Below are positions 49,501 through 63,374 of a stretch of DNA of 64,000 bases, piece after piece. Every line of letters begins with the position of its first letter. Position 1 is the first letter of the stretch. Position numbers and translations under genes: made by a program. This stretch comes from Paralvinella palmiformis (Eukaryota > Annelida > Polychaeta > Terebellida > Alvinellidae), in NCBI GenBank assembly GCA_025642065.1, contig JAODUP010000018.1, forward strand, positions 374,501-438,500, read 5' to 3'. A model generated the notes under the pieces. The model searched no databases and had not been told where the DNA came from. It worked only from the letters and a program-made list of their open reading frames with translations.

Positions 49501-51447
49501 CTGAGAAAATAGAAGACACACACACAGAGATAAACTAGCACAGTACTTAAATTGTAATGTGCGATCCCATTTATTTTAGTCCAATTTTTTTTTGTGGTAT
49601 CCCAATCTAGATCAGCACTGTCATCAGAAATATCAAATAAGAACAGAAGTATATCAGCCAGCTCTAACAACCTGACCCACTGTTATTCTCCATACTTCGT
49701 TGTTATTTCCACTTGCTGCAACAACTGACAACCGCATCATATGATGACCCGACCATCTCGGAAGAAGCAGGCACCGACAATTGCGAACAATTCCAACATG
49801 TCACACTTAACCAATGCTAACGTGACAAATCTACAGAACACAAAAGGCTAAATGTGATTATCGCACTACACGTAATATTTAAGTGGAATCAACAGTTGTG
49901 CACGAAGCACAGAATAGGGACATGGGGACCAGGCTAGACAGTACTGCTGAGGAACACGACAATGTGAAAAACGCTACCATCACAGAATGGTGGTACTCGG
50001 CAAAGATTTTGGTAATAGTCAGCGCCGTCATGTAACTATGTTTACTGGAGAATTACACAACTTTAACATTAATGCTAGTGGACAAAATTCTCTCTCCATT
50101 CCATGGCATAGAGAACAATGCAAGAAGGATGGACATTTTACGACATCTATCTCTCACCGATAGCAACCGACTACAGGATGCTAACCATCATATGAAAAAG
50201 TTACCATCCATACAAGTACAAGACACGTCCACCTCGTACACTGACATCAAACAGTGTACTAGTTAGCTAACTGGCCTTTCGAGTTTAACAAAACTAAGAT
50301 TACTTGGTCACTTAAGATACAAGCTAGAATTACTCTAGACTTACTGCTATCAGTATCATACAGAATATGATGGCATTCTAAATATCTGCATAACTGTAGC
50401 TGATGAGATATGATTAATGGCCAATCTAATATACCTTACCCCTTTCTAACAGTAGACTTATTGAAAAATGAAGACTCTGAGTGTGCAAAGTAAATAAAAT
50501 TACATCGTCTTCACATTTAGAACCAGACTTGCCAGACCCCACTGACCAACCAATCCATAGCAAAGCTGAGATACTATTAATTACAAACAACTGCATTAAA
50601 TGTGTATATAAAGCGAGTAGTGATAAAAATTCAATTATATGATTACAGGAAGTGCTTATCTTTTAATAAGAGAGTGCACAATTGACTTACATCCTGGAGC
50701 TATGGCTATACTTGAAAGTCAATTTATGTCACTGCCGAATATGCACATATACGCAACTAACCTAACAGCATGCTTTCTAGTATAAGTTCGAAGGCAGGCA
50801 ACAGATAGGTTATGACAAGCAGGCAGACAGAGAGGACACTGAGGCTACTAGTAGCTGATGGTCAGTCAGCTAATAAGAGTGTATATCAATTATTTTTTTA
50901 AAGGCACTGTGAGAAACATTTGCCAACAAGTTTTACTCTTTTGCAATACAAATGAGCTATAAGCTACAGTGACCCTAGGTATTTAAACCCAGCATACATT
51001 GAAAGCCACATTATTACTCTGGTCAAGCCTGCAGCATTGATTGGGTGACCTATTATGAGCGTAATGCTTCCCTATTGCGGAGACTTTGGGGATGACGGGC
51101 ACTAGAGACATGTGTACAATGAGTTCATCTAACGAAGATTTTACCATCATGACTAGGCACACAAGACTTTACTTACCATGATCTGTTTAGTATAACAATT
51201 GGTAAGATAGAAAACATTATATAACACACAGATAAGGAAAAGCTTTATTCGAGATTGCCGTATTTAGTTTGGTAAGTGACTTGTGCTGAAGATTCGTTAG
51301 AGAGAAGACAGATATCTCAAACCGACTAAGACCTTTCAATCAGATGTGTTTACAACAAAATGTCTTAGATCTGTTGAATGCGAATACACCGATTTGTTTT
51401 CCCAGATAAGTTAAACAATATTACATCGAATGATCTCGGGAACGTAC
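46550..51447. other. PMCA intron, 4.9 kb
   Basis: No exon was recognised. There are short CA runs near 47.22 and 47.58 kb and a (CCA)n patch at 48.82 kb. A 60-codon minus-strand frame near 48.4 kb has no known domain. Confidence 0.6.
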
Positions 51448-51651
51448 CTTCCTCTTCCTCAATGTTGATGGGAGGCTGGTAGAATGAGAGTCCAAGAGAC
51501 AAGATGGCTGCCACAATGAGGATGATGAGTGTGACATCCTGTAGTGCTTCCCACACTAACCGTAAGAATGTCTTTGGTGGCTTTGGAGGTATGATATTGG
51601 AACCAAAGGCGTCGAGACGGGCCCTCACATCGGCCGGGGTACCGCTGAGAC
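51448..51651 (-). CDS. PMCA exon: end of N-terminal domain and TM1
   Basis: This is the first coding exon visible in the window (residues 1-67 plus a split codon). It starts after a TACTTTCAG acceptor with two bases that complete a codon begun upstream, and ends at a GTACGT donor with one base left over. It encodes LSGTPADV, then the PMCA signature [16 protein letters not shown], which leads into TM1 and [10 protein letters not shown], and ends in the acidic INIEEEE run that begins the first extracellular loop. The match to human PMCA ([26 protein letters not shown]) is nearly residue for residue. The preceding exon, which should carry the EELRxLMELRG region, was not found in the remaining 12.3 kb. 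Confidence 0.97.
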
Positions 51652-51861
51652 CTGAAAGTATATTTAGTACACATTAAACACTGGTTATAATACACATAAA
51701 TGTATACGCATATAGTGCTGACAACAACAAAAAATACAGAATGACTGCACCCAGTACAAGTGACCAAGTATCACAAGACAAAAGTACACAAAAGTGTGAT
51801 AAACCATCCCTTCTCCATTTCTCCCCCCCCCCTCTCACATCCTCCTCTGCAAACCTCAAAT

Positions 51862-52047
51862 GTTGCTGTTTTACGGCCACCTTTTGTGCACAATGTAGGT
51901 TAAATGGGCCGAGCGTTACCTCCAAGGGTAATGAGGCAAAGGAAAAGATGAAACAGTCCGTTCCGACATAGCCAAACTGGGGTTTGAACCCAGGTGTTAT
52001 TGGTATGTGGTCAACTGCTCTACCCATTAGGCCATGGAGGCGCCTCT
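51862..52047 (-). mobile_element. tRNA-derived SINE, longer copy
   Basis: The minus strand starts CCTCCATGGCCTAATGGGTA, has the B box GGGTTCAAACCCC, and continues with a non-tRNA body that includes CTCATTACCCTTGGAGGTAA and TGTGCACAAAAGG. The body matches that of 63188-63374, so the two belong to one family. It sits just upstream of the first visible PMCA exon. Confidence 0.65.
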
Positions 52048-52344
52048 CAGCACACAGCGAGGTAATAAGTGAAGTTTTATGAAAAATCAACAGATATCAT
52101 TATTAATCAGGAAACCATTATCAGTCACATAACGAATGAATGATTAATGCCAATGACAACTGAGCTGGCACGAAATGTTTTGTTATCATAAATGATAAAT
52201 AACTCATCAAAAGTCAGCTTTAACTAAAGACAATGAACCAAACAAAGAGTCATTACCGTTATCTAATGTCTGATCATAATAACAATCAGATTTATTGCTC
52301 CATTTAAAGCGCAGAGGTTGGAAGGGTGCTAATGCTGTTTGTTT

Positions 52345-52426
<82 letters not shown>
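52345..52426. repeat. (TC)n-(TG)n compound microsatellite
   Basis: About 8 TC units followed by about 32 TG units, the longest dinucleotide run in the window. Confidence 0.95.
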
Positions 52427-52427
<1 letters not shown>

Positions 52428-54109
52428 CCAAGTGTATTTTATCCCAGCATATTTCATTTGGAGAAAGTTAGAAAATATTCCATAAGGTACTTAAGACCCA
52501 TTTATTTAAATCAGTCCATTTGTAATATTTATAGATTACAGAATCTGTACAATTAAGTACATAATGTGTTGTGCCATGTAACCCAAAACATGTTCACAGT
52601 TCTCCACGCTGATAAAGGTACTATATCAAAAAATACTATTTGTACACACACATATTATATACACTCACGCACGCACGCACGAACACATACTGTTCTGGAA
52701 TAACAGAACATACAGATTAATCAAGAAGCAAACAAGAACAATTCTGTTCCGCAGTCAGGCGTCAACATGATTAACCTAGATGCCTGATGAAAGACAGGCT
52801 GCATTAAAAAGACGAGTCAAAAATAACTTTTATACATGTACTATAAGGAGTTAAAGGACATTTCTATTATCTGTGTATGGCTGGCCTGTTTAGCCTTCTG
52901 GCAACATTCACGTCCGGTTTATTTCCCTGCCCGAGTGAATTCTCCTACAGCTATAATACCGCTTTTAGAACCTAAACGTACAGGGATGTACATCTTCAAA
53001 CTCTGGTGGTGCGGTAGAAACATGGCATCGCAGACACAGTCATCGTAACACACAGTAGGTGCCAAGAAATATGAGCTCTGTGACACCTGCCATTAGCTAA
53101 TAACACTGACGTCTGACTACTAGACAGTTCGTATCCACATGGTGGTCGATTATTAGCCAAAAATATACCATCTCCCACTAACATCAAGTCCTCTCCATTC
53201 ATAAACATTTCAGTCATGGTAACAGATGTCGATACCAACTCATTTTACTAACAGTTATGTTCTGTTTACTATTATTGATGGTTTCTGATCACACCAGCAT
53301 CATTTGATAAAATGTCAGACACGCATCAGTAATCAAAACACCTAACTATTACCAATGAGAGCTACCACCAGGTACAACGTTAGGGCCGAGTTTCCCAGAA
53401 AAAAGTACCGTAACCACTTTTACTTTAATATCTATGGGGACACACACACACAACACACACACACACACACACACACTATAACGTGCTCTTTGTTTGAGGA
53501 TCCATATAAGCCGGATCATTCCTTTGTTTAGCCTTACTGCTAACTTTACCTGGCACATATGGCGGAAGGTCTGGTCTCTAAGGAAACCAGATGATCAAAT
53601 TGGAGCCTTTTGTCAACACAAGAAACAAACCACAGACATAATACAGTACTCTACCAGTCAGACCATGTCTTCACACAGGGATAAACCTTAATAAACGTCC
53701 AAAACCGACCACAATACATACAATCAGCTAAACCTCAGGACCTGGCCAAGAAAACGATGATAGAACATTTACTAAACTGCAAACAGAAAAAAATCACTGA
53801 TCAAAAGAAGACAAACACGTCTTTCTTGCCGATAGGTAAACTTTTAGGGCGCCCCGATCGACATCATTGTGGGGGCTCAGAGATCAGGGAGTGGGAACCA
53901 CAATAATATGAGGCTTACCCAAGTCTGAGAGCGAGCTTCACAGATCAATAGAAAATAACTCAAACAAGATACATGACTCACGGATAACAATCGATAATGA
54001 GGCTATCCCCTCCGAGGCATATCCAGCAATTATCTTATTACTATTTTCATCTGAACTTCATCAAAGATCTCGGTTCCCAGATAACGCGACGGAATATGGC
54101 CCAACTGCT

Positions 54110-54250
54110 AGTAGGGCTGGCCACAGATCTCTAACATCAGGATTCAACACCCAGTCTCGCTGTACCCGAAGGGAGTTTCATATATTCCTTCGTCTCATTA
54201 CCTTTGAGTGTAACTGCTTTCCCCTATTTAGCCTGTGTGCACAAAGATGC
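54110..54250 (+). mobile_element. Degraded SINE copy
   Basis: It contains CACAGATCTCTAACATCAGG, a B-box remnant GGATTCAACACCC, and the family body TCTCATTACCTTTGAGTGTA followed by CTATTTAGCCTGTGTGCACA. The head is too decayed to delimit exactly. Confidence 0.5.
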
Positions 54251-55619
54251 CCGTAAGACAACTCTTCCATGAGATACCAGTAACGTGGATAGAACGTTCA
54301 CCATGTCTTGGGTTACATCCCTTCCATCAGCGAAGCTGTCATAATCCTACTTCTTCTATGTACAACAGTGAGATGACAAACGTATTTAGGTATGACTCAT
54401 CCTACTCACCCAAACAGTGTAGTCAATATCTTATTAAGGAGAAGACAGATTTATCCTGATGGTAATTATTTTATATTTGAGTGGACAATGTGTTCCTGGC
54501 TCTCCACAGAGCAACAAAAAGTTAAGCGTGCTCACGTGGAAATAATGATATGAATAAATACATACGGTCAGTCGGCACACTCGTGTCTTTCAAAATAGTA
54601 ATTCTGACCTCTGTATTAATTAACCATGGATGCACACATGCAGTTCGTCATCACAGGCTCAGGTGTCAATCAAAACAGTAATATGCCTGACCTCTTGATT
54701 TTTAACATACCTGTATAAATACCCAAAGAGAGAGCAACAACCGAGAGCAAAAATCTAAACAATTTGCAAATATGAAGGATGAGCCGTCTGATTCCCTAGA
54801 TAATTATGGGTTAACTTGGTTCAAAGTTTAGTTTGATAGACAGCTCAGCATGCACAATACTTAACAGCAGTACTGCTCAAAACATCTCACAACCATTCCT
54901 AAATGGCAATATAGATATCACCATAACAGACTTTATGTCTGTATTCGAATAGCCTAATAACTAACTCTATGATGGCATTAATATACTGAGCATTACGAGA
55001 TCAAATATTTCTAAAATGGGAGCGAAATTCTATTTTATAACCGTAGCTCATTTTAGGTACAATTACTTAATATGGCATTTGCATAGATGAGTGATAATCC
55101 ATTGTCAGCATTAACACAAATGATAACTGTATAGTGTTCGGAGACCAATACTGTGGTATTCTTCTGGTTGTCATGAAATCACAAATAAAAAACACAAAGA
55201 ACCTCTGATAATAAAAACCTGGAAATGATAGTAGGAAAGTAGGAAATGCTCATGACAGGTCATCAATCACTGAGAGAATATCAGCTGACAGCAAATCCCC
55301 TTACTGTATTTAACTGTACTGCATTATAACTGTGACTGATTCTATCTAATAATGGGGGAATATTACTTTTAGTTTCATACCACCTTCAACAATTAGGGAA
55401 ACTGGTGTTTTTATATATGGAAGAAACCTAAAACTTCTAATTGACACCTCAATGACGCATTTATTAAACAACCGGCACAGATTTCTTTCTTGCATGAACA
55501 GAAGAAATGACTTTCTCACAGTCGTCATTCCTGACATCACTAGTTTGTATTACCACAAAAAAATCATGCAATTAAAATAGAGCTTTCTTTGGCTGTTATT
55601 GTTGTTTATGTTTGTTACA

Positions 55620-55633
55620 CGCGCGCGCGCGCA

Positions 55634-55674
<41 letters not shown>

Positions 55675-55675
55675 A
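55620..55675. repeat. (CG)n-(CA)n-(GA)n compound repeat
   Basis: A run of alternating CG, then CA, then GA dinucleotides. The first two are strongly Z-DNA-forming sequences. Confidence 0.95.
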
Positions 55676-56018
55676 GAGATCAGTACCGTTTCCAGTTCGT
55701 ATTCAACAAACATTTTACATGCATTACATAAAAATTGGCCATTATAATTTTGCACGGCAACAGAGCTTCTAGTTAGTTACTTTGCTGTATAGGTCACAGA
55801 TCAAAATGTAAATTTTAAATGTGAGATGTTTTTAATTTAGGAAACCTTTCTCCACACAGTATGCAAAATAGGCTGAGCAATTTCCAAAAAAAGGTAATGA
55901 ATGAACTAAGAGAGAGAGAAAAAACTTATCTGAGAGTCCTCTTGAAAACACTAAAAACAGTCCCCTGAGAAATATGTCCAAAGAAGACTTCCTAAGGAAA
56001 ACAAATCTCACCATCAAA

Positions 56019-56084
56019 GGGGTGAGACGGATTCAAACCCACGATCTGGAGGTTTTCAGCACATTGCCCTAGCCACTGCACCCT
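56019..56084 (-). mobile_element. tRNA-derived SINE head
   Basis: The minus strand reads GGTGCAGTGGCTAGGGCAAT, then GCTGAAAACCTCCAG and the B box GTGGGTTTGAATCCG. It shares its core with the copy at 1961-2035. Confidence 0.55.
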
Positions 56085-57189
56085 CAAGAACATCCCACAA
56101 TCACAGGATAAGTAACTCAAAACTTAATCTAGTTTAGTATATAGAACATCAAAAAGATGCCAGACCATGTCAATAATGATCTAAACTAACATTCACAACC
56201 ATTACTGATACTGCTGCTAGTAATTATAATGGGAACTCCTATTGCAAAGTCAGTGGGGTCTATCCCGAAGACTTCCAGGTGATGATGGTACTCAATCCCG
56301 ATGTTACTCGTCTGTGAGATTTTTCATCCATAAATATAAAATGATTCAGCCTCATCATCTCATTCTTCTAGAGACAGCTCATCCTAATGTCCATGACGTA
56401 ACTTAAGTCCCGAAACTAAACTTAGATTAACAAGAACAAATGCCAAACAATTTAGTTGTCATTGGTAATACCTGGAGTGTTTACTTATTTTAAAAAAAAA
56501 ATCATAATCATAGAAATGGAGCACATTTTACTGAATAAGGGTGCAATTTGTAAACAAAATATACATTTATTTACTTGAAGCCTGAGAGAAAAATTGGACT
56601 ATTGCTTTTTTCATGACAGTAGATATATTTTGTCATTTTGAACCTTTATGGTGAAGGAAGGAAGATTTATATGCAGTAACAGGTATATATAGAACAAAAT
56701 ATGCTTAACAAGTCATAAGTAGCCTAATACAAGTCATAAGTAAAAGTAGTAAAGCACACATTAAGAACAATCCTGGAGTGAAAAACAGTTTGTAGGTAAA
56801 CTGTGGGTGAATCTGTGTTTTGCTTAACCCTGACACTTGGCTGGGCTTGCACGCACGCGTGCGCTGATGGATGGCTTGCTAAGGAAACATTTTACAAATA
56901 CAGCTAATAATAGCAGTTGAACACTGATTTGGAAAGAGCTAGAGTTAATCAGTGAAAGTACACACTTAACACTTTAAACAGCAACAATTTCTTAATTCAG
57001 TTATATATCGCAAAATAAAATTAGTTGTTAATTGTAATTCCTACTCGTACACATAAATTGCCAATCAACATCCTGTGGCAATATTGTTTATGTGTCAAGC
57101 ACAAAACATTTATCAAAACAATAATATCTGATTTAATGGAAGTTTCTAAGTTTTAATTGCAAGATCTAACTGTATTAATTACACCAGTT

Positions 57190-57217
<28 letters not shown>

Positions 57218-57224
<7 letters not shown>

Positions 57225-57338
57225 AATACAAATGTGTGTGCGTGCGTATGTGTGCGTTTGTGTGTATATGTATGAATGAATGAATGAACGCATGCATGGG
57301 GTATATGTACATATGTAGAGTTATATAAGCCATATTAG
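57218..57338 (+). repeat. Direct repeat, copy 1
   Basis: About 120 bases: ACAAACAAATACAAATGTGT, then GT-rich and GAAT-repeat sequence, then CATGCATGGGGTATATGTAC through GTTATATAAGCCATATTAG. An almost identical copy lies at 58402-58508 in the same orientation. It differs mainly by small length changes in the simple-repeat part. Confidence 0.85.
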
Positions 57339-58401
57339 TGTGTAGGTGATTCGTATTTTGATTTTGCTTGGCGGCTTAGGGACTGGTGAGACATTACACA
57401 TACAGCAAGAAAAGTCGCCACTCTGGATTCAGTCCCCTGGAGAAACGTCCAGTTTTAATTCACGGTTCGAGATTCTCTGTGCCTTATTATACCCAGCTAA
57501 AACACACATTGCCCGTGCCAGAGATTGAGGTTCGTGTTTTCTTTTTACCAATTTTTTCATATTTGATATAAAGGGTTAGTGACGAGTAGGTCATAGAATG
57601 TTTTGGATTTGTATGCTTATGAGGTATTTGACCCTCCAGCAAATATTACAAGGCATATTATGCTGCGGTTGAGATGTTCCTTTTTCTGCGCGTGGAGACT
57701 GTTTCCAGGTCCATGCGTTCTAAGAAAAGTTGATCTAGAGCTGTATATTATTCCATGTACTATTTGCGTCTTTGGAGGGACGCCGTTTAGGTGTCTGGTC
57801 TGGTTATCCAGCATTTAAATGACTGTAGCAGGCACATTACGCTCTTAAAGCATTATAAGTACTTCTGACTCAGGAATAGAAACACTGCATCGCATCTGGA
57901 GCAGTGGCATTGGACACAGTTGGTTTTTGGTTTTGTTGTTCGGGGAGAATCCCCAGGCTGTCGCGTAATCAGCACAGCCTAATGGACACAGTTCGCGCGG
58001 TTGGTGTGTTTTATATAACAAGTTTACTTGTATATATAATTCACCTTGGTTGTATGTAGGAATAGAATTATCTTTCCTAGGTCCAGTTATGTCCAGTTTG
58101 TACTATGACATTCAAGATTAGCTCTAATCTGCTTGTCATAAATAACAGCAGACGTTAGGTCAGGTTTGAAAATGATAACATAGTTCAAACAGTAGGGAAG
58201 CTATGGCGCGCTATTACGGTCTGCTTCAGCGCAGATGTCAGTCTTTTAATAGCAATTAAGCTAAACAGTTTTAATAGTAGTCGCTTCATGACGCCTGCCC
58301 GTTGTAAAAACTGATATTTGAAGACAGGTGACAATTGGGTTATATAGTTTATATAGTATTGCTTTGAAGAAAGATACAGCAATTGAAAAATAGCTATAAG
58401 T

Positions 58402-58508
58402 ACAAACAAATACAAATGTGTGTGCGTGCGTATGTGTGCGTGTGTATGAATGAATGAATGCATGCATGGGGTATATGTACATATGTAGAGTTATATAAGC
58501 CATATTAG
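58402..58508 (+). repeat. Direct repeat, copy 2
   Basis: This is the second copy of the repeat at 57218-57338, with the same non-simple part CATGCATGGGGTATATGTAC. The pair encloses about 1.06 kb. That suggests a local duplication, or an insertion with long flanking repeats, rather than chance. Confidence 0.85.
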
Positions 58509-61291
58509 CCTCATAGCTGGCACATTATATCGTTATATCAACCCTAACAACAATGCATTAGTACTATCAAAACACGCCAATTAATCTCGTCCATCTATAT
58601 TTAGCCTGTCTTTCAACCAGTCAGACTTTCCAATCTATTCCCCCACAATGACGACATCGCAGTGGTTACACCACATTGTCTTTTCTATTCATCTAGGGCT
58701 ATTCAGATTCCACCAATGGCAGATTTCGAATAACGATTAGAATTCCAGCCAATCGAAGACTTAATGCGCTATCATTACCGTTTGGCCAGTCATAGGGTGA
58801 ATGAATAGCACTTTATGAATATTCATAAGGCTCTAATCAAACAGAAATCCTTTACGATCCGATTCAATATTGCTGAAGATAAGCATGGTGACAAAACACA
58901 GCCCACTTAGATCCCCAGGTCTAGAGCTGATTTTAAATGCCGCAATTTCCATCTCAGGATTTATTACTGTTTAAAGCCATGTTTATGCCTGCACCATCTT
59001 TGCATCTGACATTACATCAGTATATTGTTAATATGTTTTTAATATCATTATAATCAATGTCTAATTACATTTCACAAAAATAACTGTGAAATAAAACAAC
59101 TTAGATGAAAATGACTGTCACACACACACGCACGCACACACAGAGAGGGAGAGAAGGGGTTCGGGGATTGGACATAGAAAATCAAAATGCCAACAGTGGC
59201 TCACAAGATTGTTTTGAGTGAAAGCTCAGGAGATGGAATATTGACAAACAACAAACCTAAGCCAAAGAACAGATATCCTCGTCTACTCAGACGTTCCATT
59301 AATAGCATTTACTATTGAAATACACCAAATAACCCAGCAACAGATACAATATTATCATACTAAGTGGAACGGTATTAATCTTGGCTAGAGTTTTCATTCA
59401 ACTCGGTCATCACCGACATAATAATAAATCTACGAACTATCTCGACGATCCATCTTTCCAATACCATATTAATAGAAAATAAAAAAAGGAGGTAATAGAC
59501 TCGGGGTCGGCTCAGAGGTTCTGAATATCAAACACTGGCAGCTTATAGTGGTGTTGATCTGAATAGCACTGTCACCACCATTCTAACCATTCATATATTA
59601 TTGGTGATTTATTTTGATCGCTTTGAATTAAGGCTAAGATTCCATATATGCGGTATGCGAATGAGACAAAAATGAAAAAGGTGTAAATGCACGAGCAGGA
59701 TTCCATATGCGCGAACGTGTATGCGATTTGCGAATATGACAAAATGAATTGCTCCATGTCACGATTCGTGTGAATGCAAACACAAGTCGGACGGTAGAAT
59801 CCTGAATGTTATGACTCAGGCAGCGTTTCCAAAAGAAAGTACGGTAGGTCAGAAGGTGTCCGAAAACGCGTGGGTATTCGTTCACGTGGAAACACACAAA
59901 TCACATGTTACATTCGCACGCTGCCTATATGGAATCTTAGCTTAAAGTGAGTAAAAGATAGCTAACAACCTGAGAGTTCAACACACTGTACTGGTGGCAA
60001 GAATAAATAATCGTCAAAACACAGATTTTTAACTTTAATTTACTTGTGGTTACATTTATTAAATCCTTTAAATCCATGCATATACAAAATAAGACACATT
60101 CATAATTTATGTCACACACGATTTCACACATAATTTTTTTTCACGCATTCCACTACAATTGCGATAACATCCTAACAGGAGACATCCCAAGCTGGGGCGT
60201 CATAAAATATGCATATTTATGAGTGATTCATGAGAACATCATGCGCAGTAATGTCCAGATGGGTGCTACTTTTCAACTGAAATAATCTGGCTATTCAAAA
60301 TATTATCCGGAGAAGACTATAAAAAACTGGGATATTCACATGGATGTGATGCCTTAAATACCATCCGAATTATAAATAAATTAGAAACTTCAACATTCAA
60401 AGTCGAAACAAAGACATAAAACATACTAATAACAATATAAGGGATATCATCACCACACTGATACTTTAAATCAGCCAGCATTAAGGTCTATTGGTCTACA
60501 GTAACTGTTTATTTTGAGAAAATAAATTAGTCAATTAAGCGTTTGTGAAAACTGGCAGTACACCAGTAACCCAGGATTATCTCATTATCTGGGACAGTAA
60601 CTGGCATATCAGTGGGAGGTCCCATTTAATTATGGATACATCCTAGAGTGGCCAAATGTGAACCTCCAGTCAGCTGTCAGCAAGCTTGTTATAAGGGGAA
60701 ATATCACACACACACACACACACGTACACACACACACGATCACACATTATTATTATTAGTTTTATCAGATGCAATTTAGTATCAAGAAGTTATTTCTCAT
60801 TTTGTGATTACAGACTTATAATTATAAACAAAGATTTGGTGAACTGGTGTAGGCAAGATAAAATACGCACCTAGGATAAAAATCAACAAAAATACATGTA
60901 GGTATACACAGTTTCTGAATATGTAAAGACCAAAATACTACAGAAAACTATTAGAAATATAAGGCTAAGCTGTTTATCAAAGAAAGCATTAGCTGTGTTT
61001 CAATATTAAGTTTCCTCTTAAACAATTGGCTAAGACATAAAACTCCCCCCCCCCTCTCTCTCTCTGTGCATGTGTGTTTAAAAGGTCTATAAAACAAATT
61101 AGAGTTTCAAAATTTCTGTCAGGTGTTCTACCTGTCCTCTGTTGAAGAATATAAAACATCTCAATGCTGGTATCAGCTCAACCCATTTGTCTTCACATTC
61201 CGCCATTGTGTTGTTCAAACATCAAACAACACAATCTATCAGTAGTCTATCTGAAAACCTTTATTACATGTTCTACTTTCTGTGTTAAAAG

Positions 61292-61294
<3 letters not shown>

Positions 61295-61334
<40 letters not shown>
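61295..61334. repeat. (AT)n microsatellite
   Basis: An AT run of about 40 bases. About 165 bases further on (61498-61521) lies an (ATA)n run next to AAGCGCCC...CAAAGGCGCTGTACAA, which looks like the end of a dispersed repeat. Confidence 0.95.
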
Positions 61335-61336
<2 letters not shown>

Positions 61337-62297
61337 ATCACTCTCTACGCCTTTATTATATGTAACATAAACACACACACAAACAGAGAGAGAGAAAGAG
61401 AGAGGCTAAATTAATCTACAACAATTTGAATCACTATTACACATTCCCCATCCATTATACATCACAGCGTACCCTGTCTACACTCGACAGCGCATGAATA
61501 ATAATAATAATAATAATAATGTATATTTAATAAAGCGCCCTTACTAGCAGGAGCCATTCAAAGGCGCTGTACAAATAATATGTAATTTAATAATACCCCA
61601 AATAATACCCCAAATAATGATATGCGTACACTACAGTGTTAGGCTACACGCCACGGTAACCACGTACTTCTGTGATGATTCAGTTATTGTACTGAACTGC
61701 TAATCAAGCATTGAAATAGCCTTTTCTATGCATAAATCCCTGTATTATGCCAATAAAAAGTAGTGCTAACACTCAGGTTAAATGGAGGTTAACACCTTAA
61801 GATGTAGCTTTTTGTCCAATTAGCAAATACCTTCTTAGCCATGCTTCAACTAAAATTTTCTCATTTTTGTCGATTTTCGCTTAATCTTTATACTAGAGAT
61901 TGCTTCAAGCACATCCAAGGTTAACTTATTACAGAATGGTTGACTGCAACATTCCCATAACATATCTGCTTCATTTTGAAGAGAGAAAAAACATTTTAAA
62001 TGGTGATAAATCAGCTTCTTTGAAAGAGAGTCAACATCAATCAAAACACAAGAAAAGCAATCCAAATACTGGCCGGGGGGGGGGGGGAAATAAAATACCA
62101 GCAGTGCCATGGAAATGAAAGCTTTTAGCCTTCAGTTTATTATTGTAATAACTGTCTGTGAAACGTTTTAAACTTTTAACACCTAACACCTACAAGCATG
62201 ACTTCTTATGAATAATATAAACAGATATTTCAGCTGTTGGTATAGTTGACGTGACATTATAAATGGCCACCTGGTGGTAGAATATACTTTCCTATAG

Positions 62298-62330
<33 letters not shown>

Positions 62331-62550
62331 CTGTGTGTGTGATATTTGTAAAGTAATCAGTCATTACGTGTAACTTAGTCCAGATTCAGTAGGATTAACG
62401 AAGAGTGATACTGATAATATTCCACAATTTATTGCCCTACGTGTTCATTTAATGTTGTACATTATGTACACCACGTATTGCTTACTGTACACTGCTTATT
62501 TCACTTAAGAACATTTATATTATTTATCTACAGCTAAGTTGACAAAGTTT

Positions 62551-62551
62551 A

Positions 62552-62617
<66 letters not shown>

Positions 62618-62643
62618 CAGACAGACAGACAGACAGACAGACA
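62551..62643. repeat. (CAGA)n tetranucleotide repeat
   Basis: About 22 copies of CAGA with one GACAAGACAG interruption. Translated, it gives a Val-Cys-Leu-Ser repeat on the minus strand that is not a gene. Confidence 0.95.
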
Positions 62644-63187
62644 CAGACATGTGGAGATACTCCCAAACACAGTAGTCGGTCAATACATCAATGAAGAACA
62701 ATAGGATAACTAATGTAATTAGTGTTGATGAATAAGGTAATACACTGGCAGAGGATACTATCACAGGGATCTCTCCCACTCTGGGTCATATCGTCTTGGT
62801 ACTTATGATACTAGACCAACCAGGTGAACAAATGGAGCAAATAACAATTCTCCTAATCCGCTTGTAAAAAGTCACCTTCACACACCCACACAGACACTAA
62901 TTAGAGCCATTGACAGGACGAAGCCAAGAAAATAAGTTTGTTGTGAGATGTTTATCGGGATATTTAACCCCCCCCTGTCCCCCGCTCAGCTCCGACACTT
63001 CCTACACACCCACATTCTTTTAATAAACTACAAACGTGAATTACGTGATATAGATTCTGTGTTCTAACAAAACCAATTTCTCAAACTCGGGTATCATTTA
63101 AAAATACGATTAAAGACAAATTTACAACAACTCCTATATCTATCTACCTGTCACTCTATCTATATCTATCCATCTGTCTGTCTGTAT

Positions 63188-63374
63188 TGGGCCCCTCCAT
63201 GGTCTAACGATAGCGTATTGGATCACAGATCACTACCACCCGTGTTCGAATCTCGGCGTGGGCATATCTGAAGGTTGTTACATCTGTGACTTCGCTTCAT
63301 TACCTTTGGAGGTCGCTCGTCCCATTTAGCTTACCATGTGCACAAAAATGGTGATAAAACACCAATCATCATCG
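63188..63374 (+). mobile_element. tRNA-derived SINE, best-preserved copy
   Basis: The head is CCTCCATGGTCTAACGATAG, with the B box GTGTTCGAATCTC. The body follows with TTCATTACCTTTGGAGGTCG and TTAGCTTACCATGTGCACAA, and the end is GGTGATAAAACACCAATC. The shared body with 51862-52047 and 54110-54250 defines a local SINE family. Its tail is not a poly(A) tract. Confidence 0.7.

Noticed and set aside
57218..58508. Small LTR retrotransposon
   Set aside because: The repeats are partly simple sequence, lack TG...CA ends and enclose no primer-binding site or polypurine tract.
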